A DNA stretch of 64,000 bases, taken from contig NZ_JBCAUS010000006.1 in the NCBI RefSeq assembly GCF_038432375.1, positions 186,001-250,000 of the forward strand, in the 5' to 3' direction. Positions 44,577 through 54,173 of the stretch are shown here, piece by piece (within the stretch, counting starts at the first letter, position 1; each line of letters starts with the position of its first letter). The position numbers and the translations under genes are program-made. This DNA comes from Methanococcoides sp. LMO-2 (GTDB lineage: Archaea; Halobacteriota; Methanosarcinia; Methanosarcinales; Methanosarcinaceae). The notes beneath the pieces are model-generated. The model worked only from the letters and a program-made list of their open reading frames with translations, ran no database searches and had not been told where the DNA came from.

Positions 44577-44666
44577 TTGTGCGCCTCATAATATAAGGAG
44601 TATGATTTAGCCTTAAATAAACCATAGATTAGATAAAGATTTCCAACGGTAAGAGAAGATTCAGGA

Positions 44667-45026
44667 TTAATCGAACATCACATGATCACCCACCGAAAGG
44701 TCTGAACGGGAGATAACACCAGCAGGAAGTTCAATAATATACTTCACCTTTTCACCGGAGTCACCTGTGCCGATCCATGGACGAAGATACGTTGTCCTCA
44801 CAATTCGTTTCTCTTCATTAAGGAAAAGGACGTCCAGAGGGAAAGGAACAAAGAGCATATGCAGGGAGATCTTCTTTGGCGAAGACAGCACAAATATCAT
44901 AGCATAGCTATCCGGAACAGAGCTTCTGAACATCAGGCCTTTTGCCTGACTGAACATGCTTTTGGCATATTCAATATCCGATGCAATGACATCACCATTA
45001 GATTTTAATAACATTGTGAGTAACAT
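44667..45026 (-). CDS. DUF192 family protein
   Basis: This 119-residue DUF192 protein has AKGLMFRSSVPDSYAMIFVL, MLFVPFPLDVLFLNEEKRIV and YIIELPAGVISRSDLSVGD. The family is small, often secreted or lipid-attached in bacteria, and of unknown function; no signal peptide is visible here. ATG 45026 or 45014 is possible; a TATA-like TTTATATAAAT about 25 bases upstream suggests a leaderless mRNA. The same A/T-rich element may also serve the divergent aIF1 gene. Confidence 0.82.
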   Translation of the reverse strand: MLLTMLLKSNGDVIASDIEYAKSMFSQAKGLMFRSSVPDSYAMIFVLSSPKKISLHMLFVPFPLDVLFLNEEKRIVRTTYLRPWIGTGDSGEKVKYIIELPAGVISRSDLSVGDHVMFD

Positions 45027-45095
45027 ATAATATCTGTTTATAATTTATATAAATAGTTATACAGGTGAGTAAATAATCGGAGGAAATACCAGAAG

Positions 45096-45404
45096 ATGAG
45101 TTCAGAAATGTGCCCGGTTTGCGGTTTGCCATCAGAGCTATGTATATGCGAAGAAGTGGCAAAAGAGCAACAGCGAATAACAGTGAAAGTGAATAGACGA
45201 AGATACGGTAAAGAAGTTACAGTTGTGGAAGGTTTCGATGCGAATGAGATCGACCTTCATGAGCTATCCACGTACCTTAAATCAAAGTTCGCGTGCGGCG
45301 GAACTGTAAAGGGAAGTTCCGTTGAACTGCAGGGCAACCACCTCGGGCGCATGAAAGCAGTTCTCGTCCAGAAAGGTTTCTCTCCGGAACAGATCAAAGA
45401 CTGA
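45096..45404 (+). CDS. Translation initiation factor aIF1 (SUI1 family)
   Basis: This 102-residue archaeal SUI1/eIF1 homologue helps select the start codon on the small ribosomal subunit. An N-terminal zinc-like pair ([13 protein letters not shown]) is followed by the SUI1 fold with [30 protein letters not shown] and [17 protein letters not shown]. Length matches archaeal aIF1. GGAGG stands before the start. A strong terminator follows at 45456. Confidence 0.93.
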   Translation: MSSEMCPVCGLPSELCICEEVAKEQQRITVKVNRRRYGKEVTVVEGFDANEIDLHELSTYLKSKFACGGTVKGSSVELQGNHLGRMKAVLVQKGFSPEQIKD

Positions 45405-45455
45405 TCAATGGTATGCACTTTGTGCATCACCAACTCATTTAACTTTTCGAATACA

Positions 45456-45492
45456 GAACATGGCCCTGAAAAATCGCCATGTTCCTTTTTTT
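45456..45492 (+). terminator. Strong hairpin plus T-run after aIF1
   Basis: GAACATGGC (45456-45464) pairs perfectly with GCCATGTTC (45476-45484), followed by seven T (45486-45492). A second smaller hairpin (ATGCAC/GTGCAT) lies just upstream near the stop. Confidence 0.7.
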
Positions 45493-45584
45493 GATTTTGG
45501 AAGCATTCTTCGACAGGTTAGAATGAGACCGACCCCAATTTGCCGACGAAAAAAACATATAGGACGAAAAAAGGAAAATAAATT

Positions 45585-45947
45585 ATGAAACCTACCTGTG
45601 AGATAATGGTACAAAAAGTATTACCTGCCATACGTGCAGAACTGGCACGTTCTATGATGGTCGACCATGGATGCACACAGCAGCAGGTTGCAGACATATT
45701 GGGGCTTTCAAGAGCAGCCGTATCGCAGTACGTTAGTGCAAAAAGAGGTGCAGAGGTGGGATTCTCAGAAGAAACCATCGAAGAGATCAAAAGATTTGCC
45801 ACCCAGCTCGTGAACAATTCTTCTGACAAGGTCCTGACCGAAGGGATGTGCAATGTATGTAAGTTCGTGCAGCGTTCCGGATGGTTGTACAAGAACGTAC
45901 CCGGTGCAGAGTACTGTATCCTGTGCAAAAGTGATGAGGAAGATTGA
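45585..45947 (+). CDS. HTH transcriptional regulator with C-terminal cysteine motif
   Basis: This 120-residue COG2522-like archaeal regulator has an N-terminal HTH (about 12-60: HGCTQQQVADILGLSRAAVSQYVSAKRG) and a C-terminal two-CxxC motif (CNVCKFV ... CILC), probably a zinc ribbon. It overlaps the start of nreA by 4 bases, so the two proteins are made together; a link to the DNA-damage response is possible but unproven. Confidence 0.85.
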   Translation: MKPTCEIMVQKVLPAIRAELARSMMVDHGCTQQQVADILGLSRAAVSQYVSAKRGAEVGFSEETIEEIKRFATQLVNNSSDKVLTEGMCNVCKFVQRSGWLYKNVPGAEYCILCKSDEED

Positions 45948-47164
45948 GCAGAAGCCTTTGTATCAAATGTAAGGGGAAAGGACTTTGCGGGCGACCTTTG
46001 TGTCCGATCCTTGAAAAGTTCAGGTCAACCGAGACTACCACAGCATCTGTCTCGAGTGACGGCTCTGTTTTTGGCGCATCCCCGCCTGCAGTCTTCGTGG
46101 GAAGGTATGGCTACCCGCAGGTCAAGGCCGGACCAATGATACCCCCACAGGTCGATGCAAAGGATGCAATGGCACTTGAGGACCCCAAGCAATGGCTTTC
46201 CATGGATATCCAGGACGTGATATCCGCTCGCTGCCAGCTGGTCAGGGCAAACAGCACCATCGATGTGAAAGATGCGATGAAGCCCCATAAATTGCTGGAA
46301 AAGTCACAGGAGCTGGCCCTTTCAAAATCACCGGTGGACACCGAAGCCTGGTTCTCAAAACCTTTGCAGCAAAAACTCAAGTTCGACAGTGTTTTGACAC
46401 CCATGGGGCCATCGGGAGCTGTAAAAGATTTTGATATCGCCGAGAACCCGAAGGTACCAAAGAAAGTAGACTATCTGGCCTATGACACCGATGCCCTGGC
46501 AAAGGATGTCGTATGCGAACTTTTCAGAGGAGATATTCCCACCGAGCATATCACCCGACTACTTTCCATAGGTCTTCTGGGGCAGCAGCGCAAGCTTGTG
46601 CCCACTCGGTGGGCCATCACCGCAACCGATGATATGGCCGGAAAGGATATCATCGACCGCGTCAGGGACATGCCCCTTGTAAGTGAGATCTCCGTGTTCA
46701 GCGGAGGATGTTTTGGCAACTATTTTGAGATCATGCTTGTCCCCAGAGTATTCTCCTTCGAACTCCTGGAAATATGGATGAAGCGTTCAGTGTGGTCCGG
46801 AGGATCCTCATGGATTGGGCAGGATATGGAGGACATCAATGGCAAAAAGGGATATTCAAACCTTGCAGGCGGCTACTACGCTGCCCGCATCGCTGCCCTG
46901 GAGTACCTGGAAGATGCAGGAAGGCAGGCTTCGGTATTCATGATAAGAGAGATCACACCGGAGTACTGGGCACCGCTTGGAGTATGGGTAGTGAGGGAAG
47001 CTGCCCGAAATGCTATGGCATCCATCCCACGTACCTTTGAGACCATAGAGGAAGCAATGGATGATATGGCAACACGTGTACGCACTCCTGCACCGGAATG
47101 GAAAGCAAAGACGAAGATGCTTTCAGACCTTCGTTTCCAGAGAACACTTGACTCTTTTTTGTAA
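45944..47164 (+). CDS. nreA: Archaeal DNA repair protein NreA
   Basis: This 406-residue archaeal Nre protein has an N-terminal C4 motif (Cys6, 9, 15, 20 in CIKCKGKGLCGRPLC), SPPAVFVGRYGYPQVKAGPM, and a C-terminal PCNA-interacting PIP box QRTLDSFL at the very end. Nre proteins have been tied to repair of DNA damage in Haloferax. The start is TTG at 45944, overlapping the regulator stop, which implies translational coupling. Confidence 0.9.
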   Translation: MSRSLCIKCKGKGLCGRPLCPILEKFRSTETTTASVSSDGSVFGASPPAVFVGRYGYPQVKAGPMIPPQVDAKDAMALEDPKQWLSMDIQDVISARCQLVRANSTIDVKDAMKPHKLLEKSQELALSKSPVDTEAWFSKPLQQKLKFDSVLTPMGPSGAVKDFDIAENPKVPKKVDYLAYDTDALAKDVVCELFRGDIPTEHITRLLSIGLLGQQRKLVPTRWAITATDDMAGKDIIDRVRDMPLVSEISVFSGGCFGNYFEIMLVPRVFSFELLEIWMKRSVWSGGSSWIGQDMEDINGKKGYSNLAGGYYAARIAALEYLEDAGRQASVFMIREITPEYWAPLGVWVVREAARNAMASIPRTFETIEEAMDDMATRVRTPAPEWKAKTKMLSDLRFQRTLDSFL

Positions 47165-47190
47165 GCTTTTCCGCAAGACATTAAAACGTT

Positions 47191-48144
47191 ATGAGACAAT
47201 TGGACATTATGTCTGAGAACCAAGACAATATGTCACCACAGGAACTGGCAGATTTCCTGCTTAACAAAGTACGTCTGCTGTGCAGGGAAAACCAGCACGA
47301 ACAGGCACTTGAAGTTGTGGAACAGGCCATCAAGCATGCCCCAAACCCCACACAAGCATGCCTCATCAAGGGACAGATCCTCTTCGGACTTCACCTTTTT
47401 GATGATGCTATCGAAGCTGCTGATAAAGCACTGGAACTTGGTGACGATGCTGAAGTTCTCAAACTCAAAGGAAACGTGCTTGCTACGAAGGGAGATCTAA
47501 AAGAAGCAATGGAAACCTTCAATAAACTTGAAGAGATCGCACCTGATGATGCTGACACATATTTCTTAAAAGGCAGTATTTTTGCAGAAATGGAAAATGT
47601 GGAGAAAGCGCTTGAGAACCTGGACCTTGCTACTGAGATCAAACCCGACATGGGACATGCATGGTACAATAAGGGAATGATCCTTTTCAATGTAGAAAGA
47701 TATGGAGCAGCCATTAAAGCACTTGACTCTGCGATCGATCATATGGAAGATGCCACTGAGCCAATATTCATCAAGGGACTGGCACACAGGAGACTCGGAC
47801 AGTCAAAGGACGCTCTTGAATGTTTCCTTACAGCTGCCGAAATGTGGGAAGTAAGAGCACTTGTTTCCAGAAGCCAGGATGCATACCTTGATGCTTTAAA
47901 TGCCATTGAGAATGCACTCGAGGTCGATGTGACCAACGTGGACCTCTGGAGAAAGCGAGGTAAGCTGCTATACAGGCTGGGACACAAAGAGGAAGCGAAG
48001 AGCATTCTGACCAATGCCGCTGAACTTTGTGTACAGGAAGACAACATCGCTGATGCCCTGGCAACATACGACCTGATTCTTGAACTTGAACCCGATAATG
48101 AAGAAGCACAAAAGGCAAGGGAAGAGATCGGAAACATTGCATGA
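47191..48144 (+). CDS. TPR repeat protein
   Basis: This 317-residue soluble protein is made of about seven tetratricopeptide repeats (such as HEQALEVVEQAIKHAPNP, GDLKEAMETFNKLEEIAPDD and VEKALENLDLATEIKPDM), forming a protein-binding superhelix. No catalytic domain. The partner is unknown. The start is ATG 47191 or the in-frame ATG at 47209; neither has a clear ribosome-binding site. Pit phosphate transporter follows 74 bp later. Confidence 0.85.
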   Translation: MRQLDIMSENQDNMSPQELADFLLNKVRLLCRENQHEQALEVVEQAIKHAPNPTQACLIKGQILFGLHLFDDAIEAADKALELGDDAEVLKLKGNVLATKGDLKEAMETFNKLEEIAPDDADTYFLKGSIFAEMENVEKALENLDLATEIKPDMGHAWYNKGMILFNVERYGAAIKALDSAIDHMEDATEPIFIKGLAHRRLGQSKDALECFLTAAEMWEVRALVSRSQDAYLDALNAIENALEVDVTNVDLWRKRGKLLYRLGHKEEAKSILTNAAELCVQEDNIADALATYDLILELEPDNEEAQKAREEIGNIA

Positions 48145-48218
48145 AAAAAATGATTAGTGATACATTTATCAAAGATGGAACCTTAACGGCGTGAAGAGTT
48201 AACATCAGGAAGAGGAAT

Positions 48219-49259
48219 ATGATAGAACTATTCAATCCAATTGTTATATTATTGGTACTTGCCGGCCTTTACATGGCGTGGAACATCGGTGCCAATGACC
48301 TTGCAAATGCTATGGGAACATCGGTGGGCAGCGGAGCGCTCTCACTCAAACAGGTAATCATCGTAGCAGGTGTCTTCGAGTTCGTCGGGGCTGTTTTCTT
48401 TGGAAAAAGGGTTACATCCACCATCGCAAAAGGAATCGTGCCTATCGACACCATAAAAGCTATCGACCCGAACCTTGTGGCCATCGGCATGCTTGCAGCT
48501 ATCCTGGCAGCCGGATTCTGGATAACTTTTGCCACATTCTACAACCTGCCGGTATCGACAACCCATTCTATTGTAGGATCAGTACTTGGTTTTGGAATTG
48601 TTGCCGCATATCAGAATATTATATTACTCTCAGACATCAACTGGACCGTGCTGGGAAAAATCGTTGGCAGCTGGCTGGTCTCCCCTGTACTGGGAGCCGT
48701 ACTTGCATATCTTATATTCTCGATTATCAGGGTAACGATATTGCAAAAAGTGGAAAATCCGTATCACATCGAGAAGAAGTTTGTGTACCTGCAGGTCGGA
48801 ACTGCCTGTTTCATTGCATTCGCACACGGATCCAACGATGTTGCAAATGCTGTTGGACCACTCTACGCAGGCCTTAATGCACTTAACCTTGCAGAAGCAG
48901 CAGTACCTTTGTGGGTACTCATAGTAGGAGGTATAGGAATGGTCATCGGACTTGGAACCTGGGGATACCGTGTGATTGAGACCATCGGTACAAAGATTAC
49001 CGAACTTACACCTACAAGAGGATTTTCAGCTGAATTTGCAACGGCAGCAGTTGTAGTTTTTCACAGTTACAGTTCCCTGCCGATCTCCACCACTCACACC
49101 CTCGTGGGCTCTGTGATAGGTGTTGGACTCGCAGGAGGTCTTGCTGCTGTTGACCTTAGTGTTATAGGAAAAATAGTTATGTCATGGGTAATCACAGTGC
49201 CTGTTGCAGCACTTACATCGGCACTTGTTTTCGTGGCATTACTGGGGGTTGGATTATGA
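48219..49259 (+). CDS. pit: Low-affinity inorganic phosphate transporter (Pit family)
   Basis: This 346-residue membrane protein has about ten helices and the duplicated family motif [19 protein letters not shown] near the start and [14 protein letters not shown] in the middle. [14 protein letters not shown] and [14 protein letters not shown] are the paired inner motifs. Probably H+ or Na+ coupled phosphate uptake. The stop overlaps the next gene, encoding a DUF47 accessory protein, as commonly seen for Pit operons. Confidence 0.93.
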   Translation: MIELFNPIVILLVLAGLYMAWNIGANDLANAMGTSVGSGALSLKQVIIVAGVFEFVGAVFFGKRVTSTIAKGIVPIDTIKAIDPNLVAIGMLAAILAAGFWITFATFYNLPVSTTHSIVGSVLGFGIVAAYQNIILLSDINWTVLGKIVGSWLVSPVLGAVLAYLIFSIIRVTILQKVENPYHIEKKFVYLQVGTACFIAFAHGSNDVANAVGPLYAGLNALNLAEAAVPLWVLIVGGIGMVIGLGTWGYRVIETIGTKITELTPTRGFSAEFATAAVVVFHSYSSLPISTTHTLVGSVIGVGLAGGLAAVDLSVIGKIVMSWVITVPVAALTSALVFVALLGVGL

Positions 49260-49945
49260 AGAAAATGGAATACATACGTTCTGTACTTGACGTGTTCGCA
49301 AGATCACCATTCAAACCACTTTACCTGCACGCATCAAAGGGAGTGGAAACCGTAAAGATACTAGACCAGGCTGTCAATGCATACTGTACAAATCAACCAC
49401 TTATTGATGAGCTGAGCCTTCAGATAGACAACATCGAACACGAAGCAGATATCATAAAGCAGACCATCAGGACACAGCTTTCTTCCTCTATCATGCTGCC
49501 TGTAAAAGCGGAAGACCTGCTCAATTTCCTCAAGCCACAGGACTCCATTGCAGATGTGGCACAGGAAGCTGCATTCATGCTTACTTTGAGGCCCTGCGAT
49601 ATGCCGGAGCCAATCAGAGTAAAGGTCTGTGAACTATCAGCCCTGACGCTTGAGACCGTACAAAAATATGAGGAACTAGTCGATTCATTGAGTGAGATCC
49701 TTGAGACCTCCTTCAGCAAACGCGAGATTGATGAATCCCTGGTACTTGTACCAACCATTGAAGAGATGGAACACAGAGTTGACCTCATTGAGAAAGATCT
49801 GTTAAAAGAGATCTATGCGAATGAAAAAGAGATTGGTGCTGTAGGAGTACTACACCTTATAGAACTTGTGCGTACCATTGCGGATATTGCAGACAAAACA
49901 GAGCATGCTGCAGACAGGCTCAGGACAATGATCCTCAGACGGTAA
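49256..49945 (+). CDS. DUF47 (PhoU-like) Pit accessory protein
   Basis: This 229-residue all-helical PhoU-like protein of DUF47 has [22 protein letters not shown], then [17 protein letters not shown] (metal-binding ExxxD-type) and [21 protein letters not shown], with a second HxxDxxE-like [12 protein letters not shown]. It probably regulates the Pit transporter encoded just upstream. ATG 49256 overlaps the pit stop (ATGA). Confidence 0.9.
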   Translation: MKKMEYIRSVLDVFARSPFKPLYLHASKGVETVKILDQAVNAYCTNQPLIDELSLQIDNIEHEADIIKQTIRTQLSSSIMLPVKAEDLLNFLKPQDSIADVAQEAAFMLTLRPCDMPEPIRVKVCELSALTLETVQKYEELVDSLSEILETSFSKREIDESLVLVPTIEEMEHRVDLIEKDLLKEIYANEKEIGAVGVLHLIELVRTIADIADKTEHAADRLRTMILRR

Positions 49946-49963
49946 TCAGTGCAGATTACCGTC
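49938..49963. terminator. Palindrome over two convergent stop codons
   Basis: GACGGTAATC (49938-49947) and GATTACCGTC (49954-49963) form a 10-bp stem with loop AGTGCA. It contains the DUF47 stop (49943-49945) and touches the opposing oxidoreductase stop (49946-49948). Confidence 0.55.
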
Positions 49964-51376
49964 CTCGTTCAACACTTTTAACAATTCAATTACAGAGTAA
50001 GCAGCCCGGGTCACACCCATGCTACGCTTATCTGTATCCGTTCCTGCAATATACAGGTTTTTAACCGGGGAACGGATATCTGCAAATTTACCATCAAGGG
50101 TCACAGCTGCCTTCTCAGGCACAAGTATCTGGTCGTGGTTCATTTCCACATGGTCCTGTATGGAAGGAATGGCGCTATAGATGGTCTCATACGCATTCTT
50201 TATTCCTTTGCCCTCATCCTCGTTCTCATCAAGGAAGAAAGCAAACCCAACAAGCTGCCTGTCCTTGGGAGCAAGTGATGCATCATAGTTGCTGATAGGC
50301 ATGGCCCAGTAAGGCGTGTCCTTGAACCAGATCTCAGAACCCATGTAGTTGAACTCATCCATGATCCTGTCAAGACCCAGCCAGACAGTTAGGCTTTTGC
50401 TGTGAACGATACCATCCAGAATTTCCCCGTATGATGTTGGAAGGTCATCCACAAGCTGCCCCAGGGATGATGCAAAACCGGTGTAGACCACAAGATCACA
50501 CTCATAGAGGTCATCCGCTTCCACACCGCATGCCTTCCCGTCCTTTGTGAGTATGCGTTCCACATTGCAACCGGTCTTGATCTCCACGGATGAAGGAAGA
50601 GAATAAAGGAGAGCATTGAGCAATGATTTTAAGCCCTTGCGAGGATAGCCCTGAGAGATGTGCACCTTATTGGTGGCAAGCCTTCCAAGACTGGAAACGT
50701 TATTGATCCTCGAGTGAAGGGATGTGTGCAGGTTCGAAGGCAGCACAGACTGGAGAATAGACTCCGGGCGTGGCACCTTCTCCTCTTTTATGAACTCCTC
50801 GAACTGCTCCTGGGTTACGCTGTCCCTGACAAAACTGCTGCCTGCAAGCACCCTCTGGGTAGAGGTCTCATGCATGGAGCGACCAGACAGGAAATAGGAT
50901 ATCGCATCCGCGAACTCATAGGTCTCCTTTGACAGGTTCGCAGGCAGGGATTCATAGACAGACTGCTTTGAAAGGTCAACACCAAAGGAGGAAAGTGTGA
51001 GAGCCTTTGTGATGGACTGTGTTATGGCAAGACGGTCAAGTCTCGGGAACACATCAAAGGTAACAAAGTCCTTGATGGTGGACGGGACCTTCAAGAAACG
51101 ATCCTCGGTCCTTACATAATACTGCCCATAGTTCTCAAAGACCGGCTGGTAATCAAAATAGTTATCCATCAAGCGCCTGAGAGGGCCTTCTGCAAGATGG
51201 GTGATAGCATGAGGACCGGTGTCCACCTGATAGCCATCCACAGTATAACTGTTGCAATTGCCCCCCACATCATGCATCTTTTCAAGCACCAGCACCTTCT
51301 TGCCGTGCTTGGATAAGGTAAGTGCGGTCAGAAGCCCGCTAATGCCGGCCCCGACCACAATAACATCATATTTCAC
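49946..51376 (-). CDS. FAD-dependent oxidoreductase (phytoene desaturase-like)
   Basis: This 476-residue flavoprotein has an N-terminal FAD motif VIVVGAGISGLLTALTLSKHGKKVLVLEK and GGNCNSYTVDGYQVDTGPHAI, with the C-terminal YIAGTDTDKRSMGVTRAAYS. It belongs to the phytoene dehydrogenase / NAD(P)-binding amine-oxidase-like group. Methanogens use relatives in lipid (geranylgeranyl reductase-type) or carotenoid chemistry, but the substrate cannot be told. It lies 3 bases downstream of purC. Confidence 0.82.
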   Translation of the reverse strand: MKYDVIVVGAGISGLLTALTLSKHGKKVLVLEKMHDVGGNCNSYTVDGYQVDTGPHAITHLAEGPLRRLMDNYFDYQPVFENYGQYYVRTEDRFLKVPSTIKDFVTFDVFPRLDRLAITQSITKALTLSSFGVDLSKQSVYESLPANLSKETYEFADAISYFLSGRSMHETSTQRVLAGSSFVRDSVTQEQFEEFIKEEKVPRPESILQSVLPSNLHTSLHSRINNVSSLGRLATNKVHISQGYPRKGLKSLLNALLYSLPSSVEIKTGCNVERILTKDGKACGVEADDLYECDLVVYTGFASSLGQLVDDLPTSYGEILDGIVHSKSLTVWLGLDRIMDEFNYMGSEIWFKDTPYWAMPISNYDASLAPKDRQLVGFAFFLDENEDEGKGIKNAYETIYSAIPSIQDHVEMNHDQILVPEKAAVTLDGKFADIRSPVKNLYIAGTDTDKRSMGVTRAAYSVIELLKVLNEDGNLH

Positions 51377-51379
51377 TAT

Positions 51380-52096
51380 TTACTCCTCAAAGATCTCGGG
51401 TACGAGACGGCGTGCGACTTCTTCATATGCCTTTGAGAGGTCACCCTTATCGAACCTGAATATGTCCTTGTCCATGGACTCTCCGGTCTCGACATCCCAG
51501 AACCTGCAGGTATCACATGAGATCTCGTCTGCAAGTAAGATCTCACCATCTGCCCTTCCGAACTCCAGCTTGAAGTCAGGAAGCAGGAATCCCTTGCTCT
51601 CGAAGTAGCTCTTGAGGATCTCGTTGATCTTGAATGCCATACTGCGTATGTAATCGATCTCCTCGCGGGTGGCAATGCCCATTGCAACTGCAATGTCATC
51701 GTTGATCATCGGATCGGCGTACTCATCGCTCTTGTAATCAAAGACAAGGACCGGTTCCTTGAAAACGGTACCTTCTTCTATCGGATACTTGCGTGTGATG
51801 GATCCTGCTGCGATATTCCTTGGAATTACTTCAATGAGGACGATCTCCACTTTCTTCACGAGCATCTCGGTATCAGATACCATACCCAGGTAGTGAGTCT
51901 TGATACCTTCTTCCTCAAGCATCTCGAAGATCTTTCTTGAGATCTGGGCATTGTAGTAACCTTTCTTTGCTGCCTCACTCTTCTTCTTTCCGTCAAAAGC
52001 AGTGAGACTGTCCCTGAACTCTGCAATAAATTCGTCAGGATTGTCGGTCTTGTATATGGTCTTGGCCTTGCCTGAGTAAAGTTCTTCCGTTTTCAT
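51380..52096 (-). CDS. purC: SAICAR synthetase (PurC)
   Basis: This 238-residue enzyme makes phosphoribosylaminoimidazole-succinocarboxamide from CAIR, aspartate and [35 protein letters not shown] at the start, [16 protein letters not shown], and [21 protein letters not shown] ending with the [12 protein letters not shown] segment are standard. It is on the same strand and 3 bp from the oxidoreductase, so a shared mRNA is likely. Confidence 0.95.
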   Translation of the reverse strand: MKTEELYSGKAKTIYKTDNPDEFIAEFRDSLTAFDGKKKSEAAKKGYYNAQISRKIFEMLEEEGIKTHYLGMVSDTEMLVKKVEIVLIEVIPRNIAAGSITRKYPIEEGTVFKEPVLVFDYKSDEYADPMINDDIAVAMGIATREEIDYIRSMAFKINEILKSYFESKGFLLPDFKLEFGRADGEILLADEISCDTCRFWDVETGESMDKDIFRFDKGDLSKAYEEVARRLVPEIFEE

Positions 52097-52250
52097 GAAA
52101 CATACCTCCGGATTTTACCTATCATATAGGCATCCTCGGTATAAATACATGTGCTATGCGTACTTTTTCTGACAGAAACACAACTTTAATAACAAAAACA
52201 ATACATAAATTTATTACCTTTTATGTCAATTGCACCCCCAGGTGAAAAAA

Positions 52251-52673
52251 ATGGAACAAGAACTTATGAGAATTGGCGTGTCCCTCCCGGACAATCTCCT
52301 GACCAAATTTGATTCAATAATAGAACGCAGAGGATACTCATCCCGTTCAGAAGGTATCAGGGATTCCATCAGGAACTACATAAACCAGTATGAATGGATG
52401 AGCGATATCAGAGGTCGTCGTGTTGGTACCATCACTATAATCTATGACCACACAAAAAGAGGACTTTCAAACGCCATTGCAGACATACAGCACGATTATT
52501 CAGAACTTATCAAGTCATCCGTCCACATACACCTTGACCATGACAACTGCCTCGAAGTAGTGATATTCGATGGAGAAGGAGAGGAAGTAAAGGAAATGGA
52601 TGAAAGGCTCATGGCACTAAAAGGCGTCAAATACGTAAAGCTCAATACAGCACCACCGGCAGAAAAGATCTGA
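52251..52673 (+). CDS. nikR: Nickel-responsive regulator NikR
   Basis: This 140-residue ribbon-helix-helix repressor has its DNA-binding part at residues 1-48 ([22 protein letters not shown]) and an ACT-like nickel domain after it. All four nickel ligands are present: His81, His92, His94 and Cys100. It controls nickel uptake, needed here for F430, hydrogenases and CODH. ATG 52251 follows AGGTGA; the in-frame ATG 52230 is less likely. No nickel transporter lies in this window. Confidence 0.93.
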   Translation: MEQELMRIGVSLPDNLLTKFDSIIERRGYSSRSEGIRDSIRNYINQYEWMSDIRGRRVGTITIIYDHTKRGLSNAIADIQHDYSELIKSSVHIHLDHDNCLEVVIFDGEGEEVKEMDERLMALKGVKYVKLNTAPPAEKI

Positions 52674-53108
52674 AGGTCTTTTCACTTTTTTTAATTATTT
52701 CCCGGCAAGTAACACTAAACTGAAATAAGAACGATCAGAAAGAGGGGATGAAAGGGGCCGGATGTGACCCCTGGTCCGTTCATAGAAATGACGGAATGAA
52801 AGAACGTTTTTCTCGTACGACAACACTACCAATAGCAGTATTGGTCGTACGTTGCCCTCACTATTCAGTAATAATATATTAACTTAACGAATGAATTTGG
52901 AATGTCATTAGCTTTCATATTTTTAAATAGAAGCAATATGAATAACAATTTCTGAATTAACAGATGAAAACGTCCGAGTAGGACAATCACACCCCACCCA
53001 AGCAACACATGGCAACTTTGTGAATGAGCTTCACCATGTGAACTACCCTTAGATAAAGACTCACTCCTGACACACTTCCCCAAAATAAGTATAAACAATG
53101 CAAACGTC
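52674..53108. other. 435-bp intergenic region with hairpins
   Basis: After the nikR T-run (near 52680) no ORF is convincing. Two inverted repeats stand out. One is CGTACGAC (52814-52821) with GTCGTACG (52844-52851), with an inner CAATA/TATTG stem. The other is CACATGG/CCATGTG around 53007-53040. Either could belong to a small RNA or a regulator site for the flanking nikR or epimerase genes. Confidence 0.45.
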
Positions 53109-54017
53109 ATGGAAAATATGCAGAGGATCCTCATAACCGGCGGTTTGGGTCAGGTTGGCAGTTATCTCGTTGACCACCTTCATGAAAAGAACGAAGTTGT
53201 TGTCCTGGATAACCATACATCCACTACAAGGGAAGGTGTACCTGAAAACGTGACCTTGATAAATGGCGATATTCGGGATGACGTTTCAGATCTTGTGAAG
53301 GATACAGATGTTGTAATACACACCGCTGCCCAGATCAGCGTTGCAAGGTCCATGCAGGAACCCCTTTTTGATGCACAGAACAATGTGTTCGGCACACTTA
53401 ACCTGCTAGAAGCAGCAAGGAAAGCAGACCTTGAGAGATTCGTCTATTTCAGCTCGGCTGCAGTGTACGGGAACCCCGTGGAAGTGCCGATCAGTGAGGA
53501 GCACCCACAGGATCCACTTTCGCCATACGGGACCAGCAAATTGTCAGGAGAGAAATACTGCCTGATGTACAACCGGGCATACGGATTACCCACTACATGC
53601 ATCAGGCCGTTCAATATATACAGCCCCAGACAGGACCCTTCAAACCCCTATTCCGGGGTTATCTCAAAGTTCATGGAGAGGGTACGAAATGACCTGAACC
53701 CGATAGCCTTTGGTGACGGAGAGCAGACAAGGGACTTCATTTCGGTTCATGATATCGTGGATATGGTGGAACTGGTCATTAAAAAGGAGGAAGCTGTGGG
53801 AGAAGTGTTCAATGCTGCGACGGGCAGGAGCACCACCATTAACGAGCTTGCCGAGATCATTATAGAACTATTTGATAAGGACCTTGACGTGGATCACAGG
53901 GAACCCCTGGCAGGAGATATCCGGCACAGTCTTGCGGATATTTCAAAGGCCAGGGAAATTGGTTTTGTACCAAAGATAGAGCTTAAACAGGGACTTGAAG
54001 AGTTTTTGAACGTATGA
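53109..54017 (+). CDS. NAD-dependent sugar epimerase/dehydratase (GalE-like)
   Basis: This 302-residue extended short-chain dehydrogenase has an NAD motif TGGLGQVGSYL (10-20), SSAAVYG with the catalytic Ser, YGTSK with Tyr-x3-Lys, and NAATGRSTTINELAEI. It is probably a UDP-sugar 4-epimerase for glycan precursor synthesis; the exact sugar is not predictable. Alternative in-frame ATG (MQRILITGG) lies three codons in. Single gene upstream of cdc48. Confidence 0.87.
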   Translation: MENMQRILITGGLGQVGSYLVDHLHEKNEVVVLDNHTSTTREGVPENVTLINGDIRDDVSDLVKDTDVVIHTAAQISVARSMQEPLFDAQNNVFGTLNLLEAARKADLERFVYFSSAAVYGNPVEVPISEEHPQDPLSPYGTSKLSGEKYCLMYNRAYGLPTTCIRPFNIYSPRQDPSNPYSGVISKFMERVRNDLNPIAFGDGEQTRDFISVHDIVDMVELVIKKEEAVGEVFNAATGRSTTINELAEIIIELFDKDLDVDHREPLAGDIRHSLADISKAREIGFVPKIELKQGLEEFLNV

Positions 54018-54173
54018 CCGGAAGCTAACCGTGAGGATAAGTAACAAAGATCATTCTATTTTCATATTATTGGAATAAACAGAGTTTCCCGGGATGTAAA
54101 AACAGGACATGAAACCATATATTATTTATGCCTTGTACCGAATAAAATAGTAAAACAATTAAGGATGAGACCA

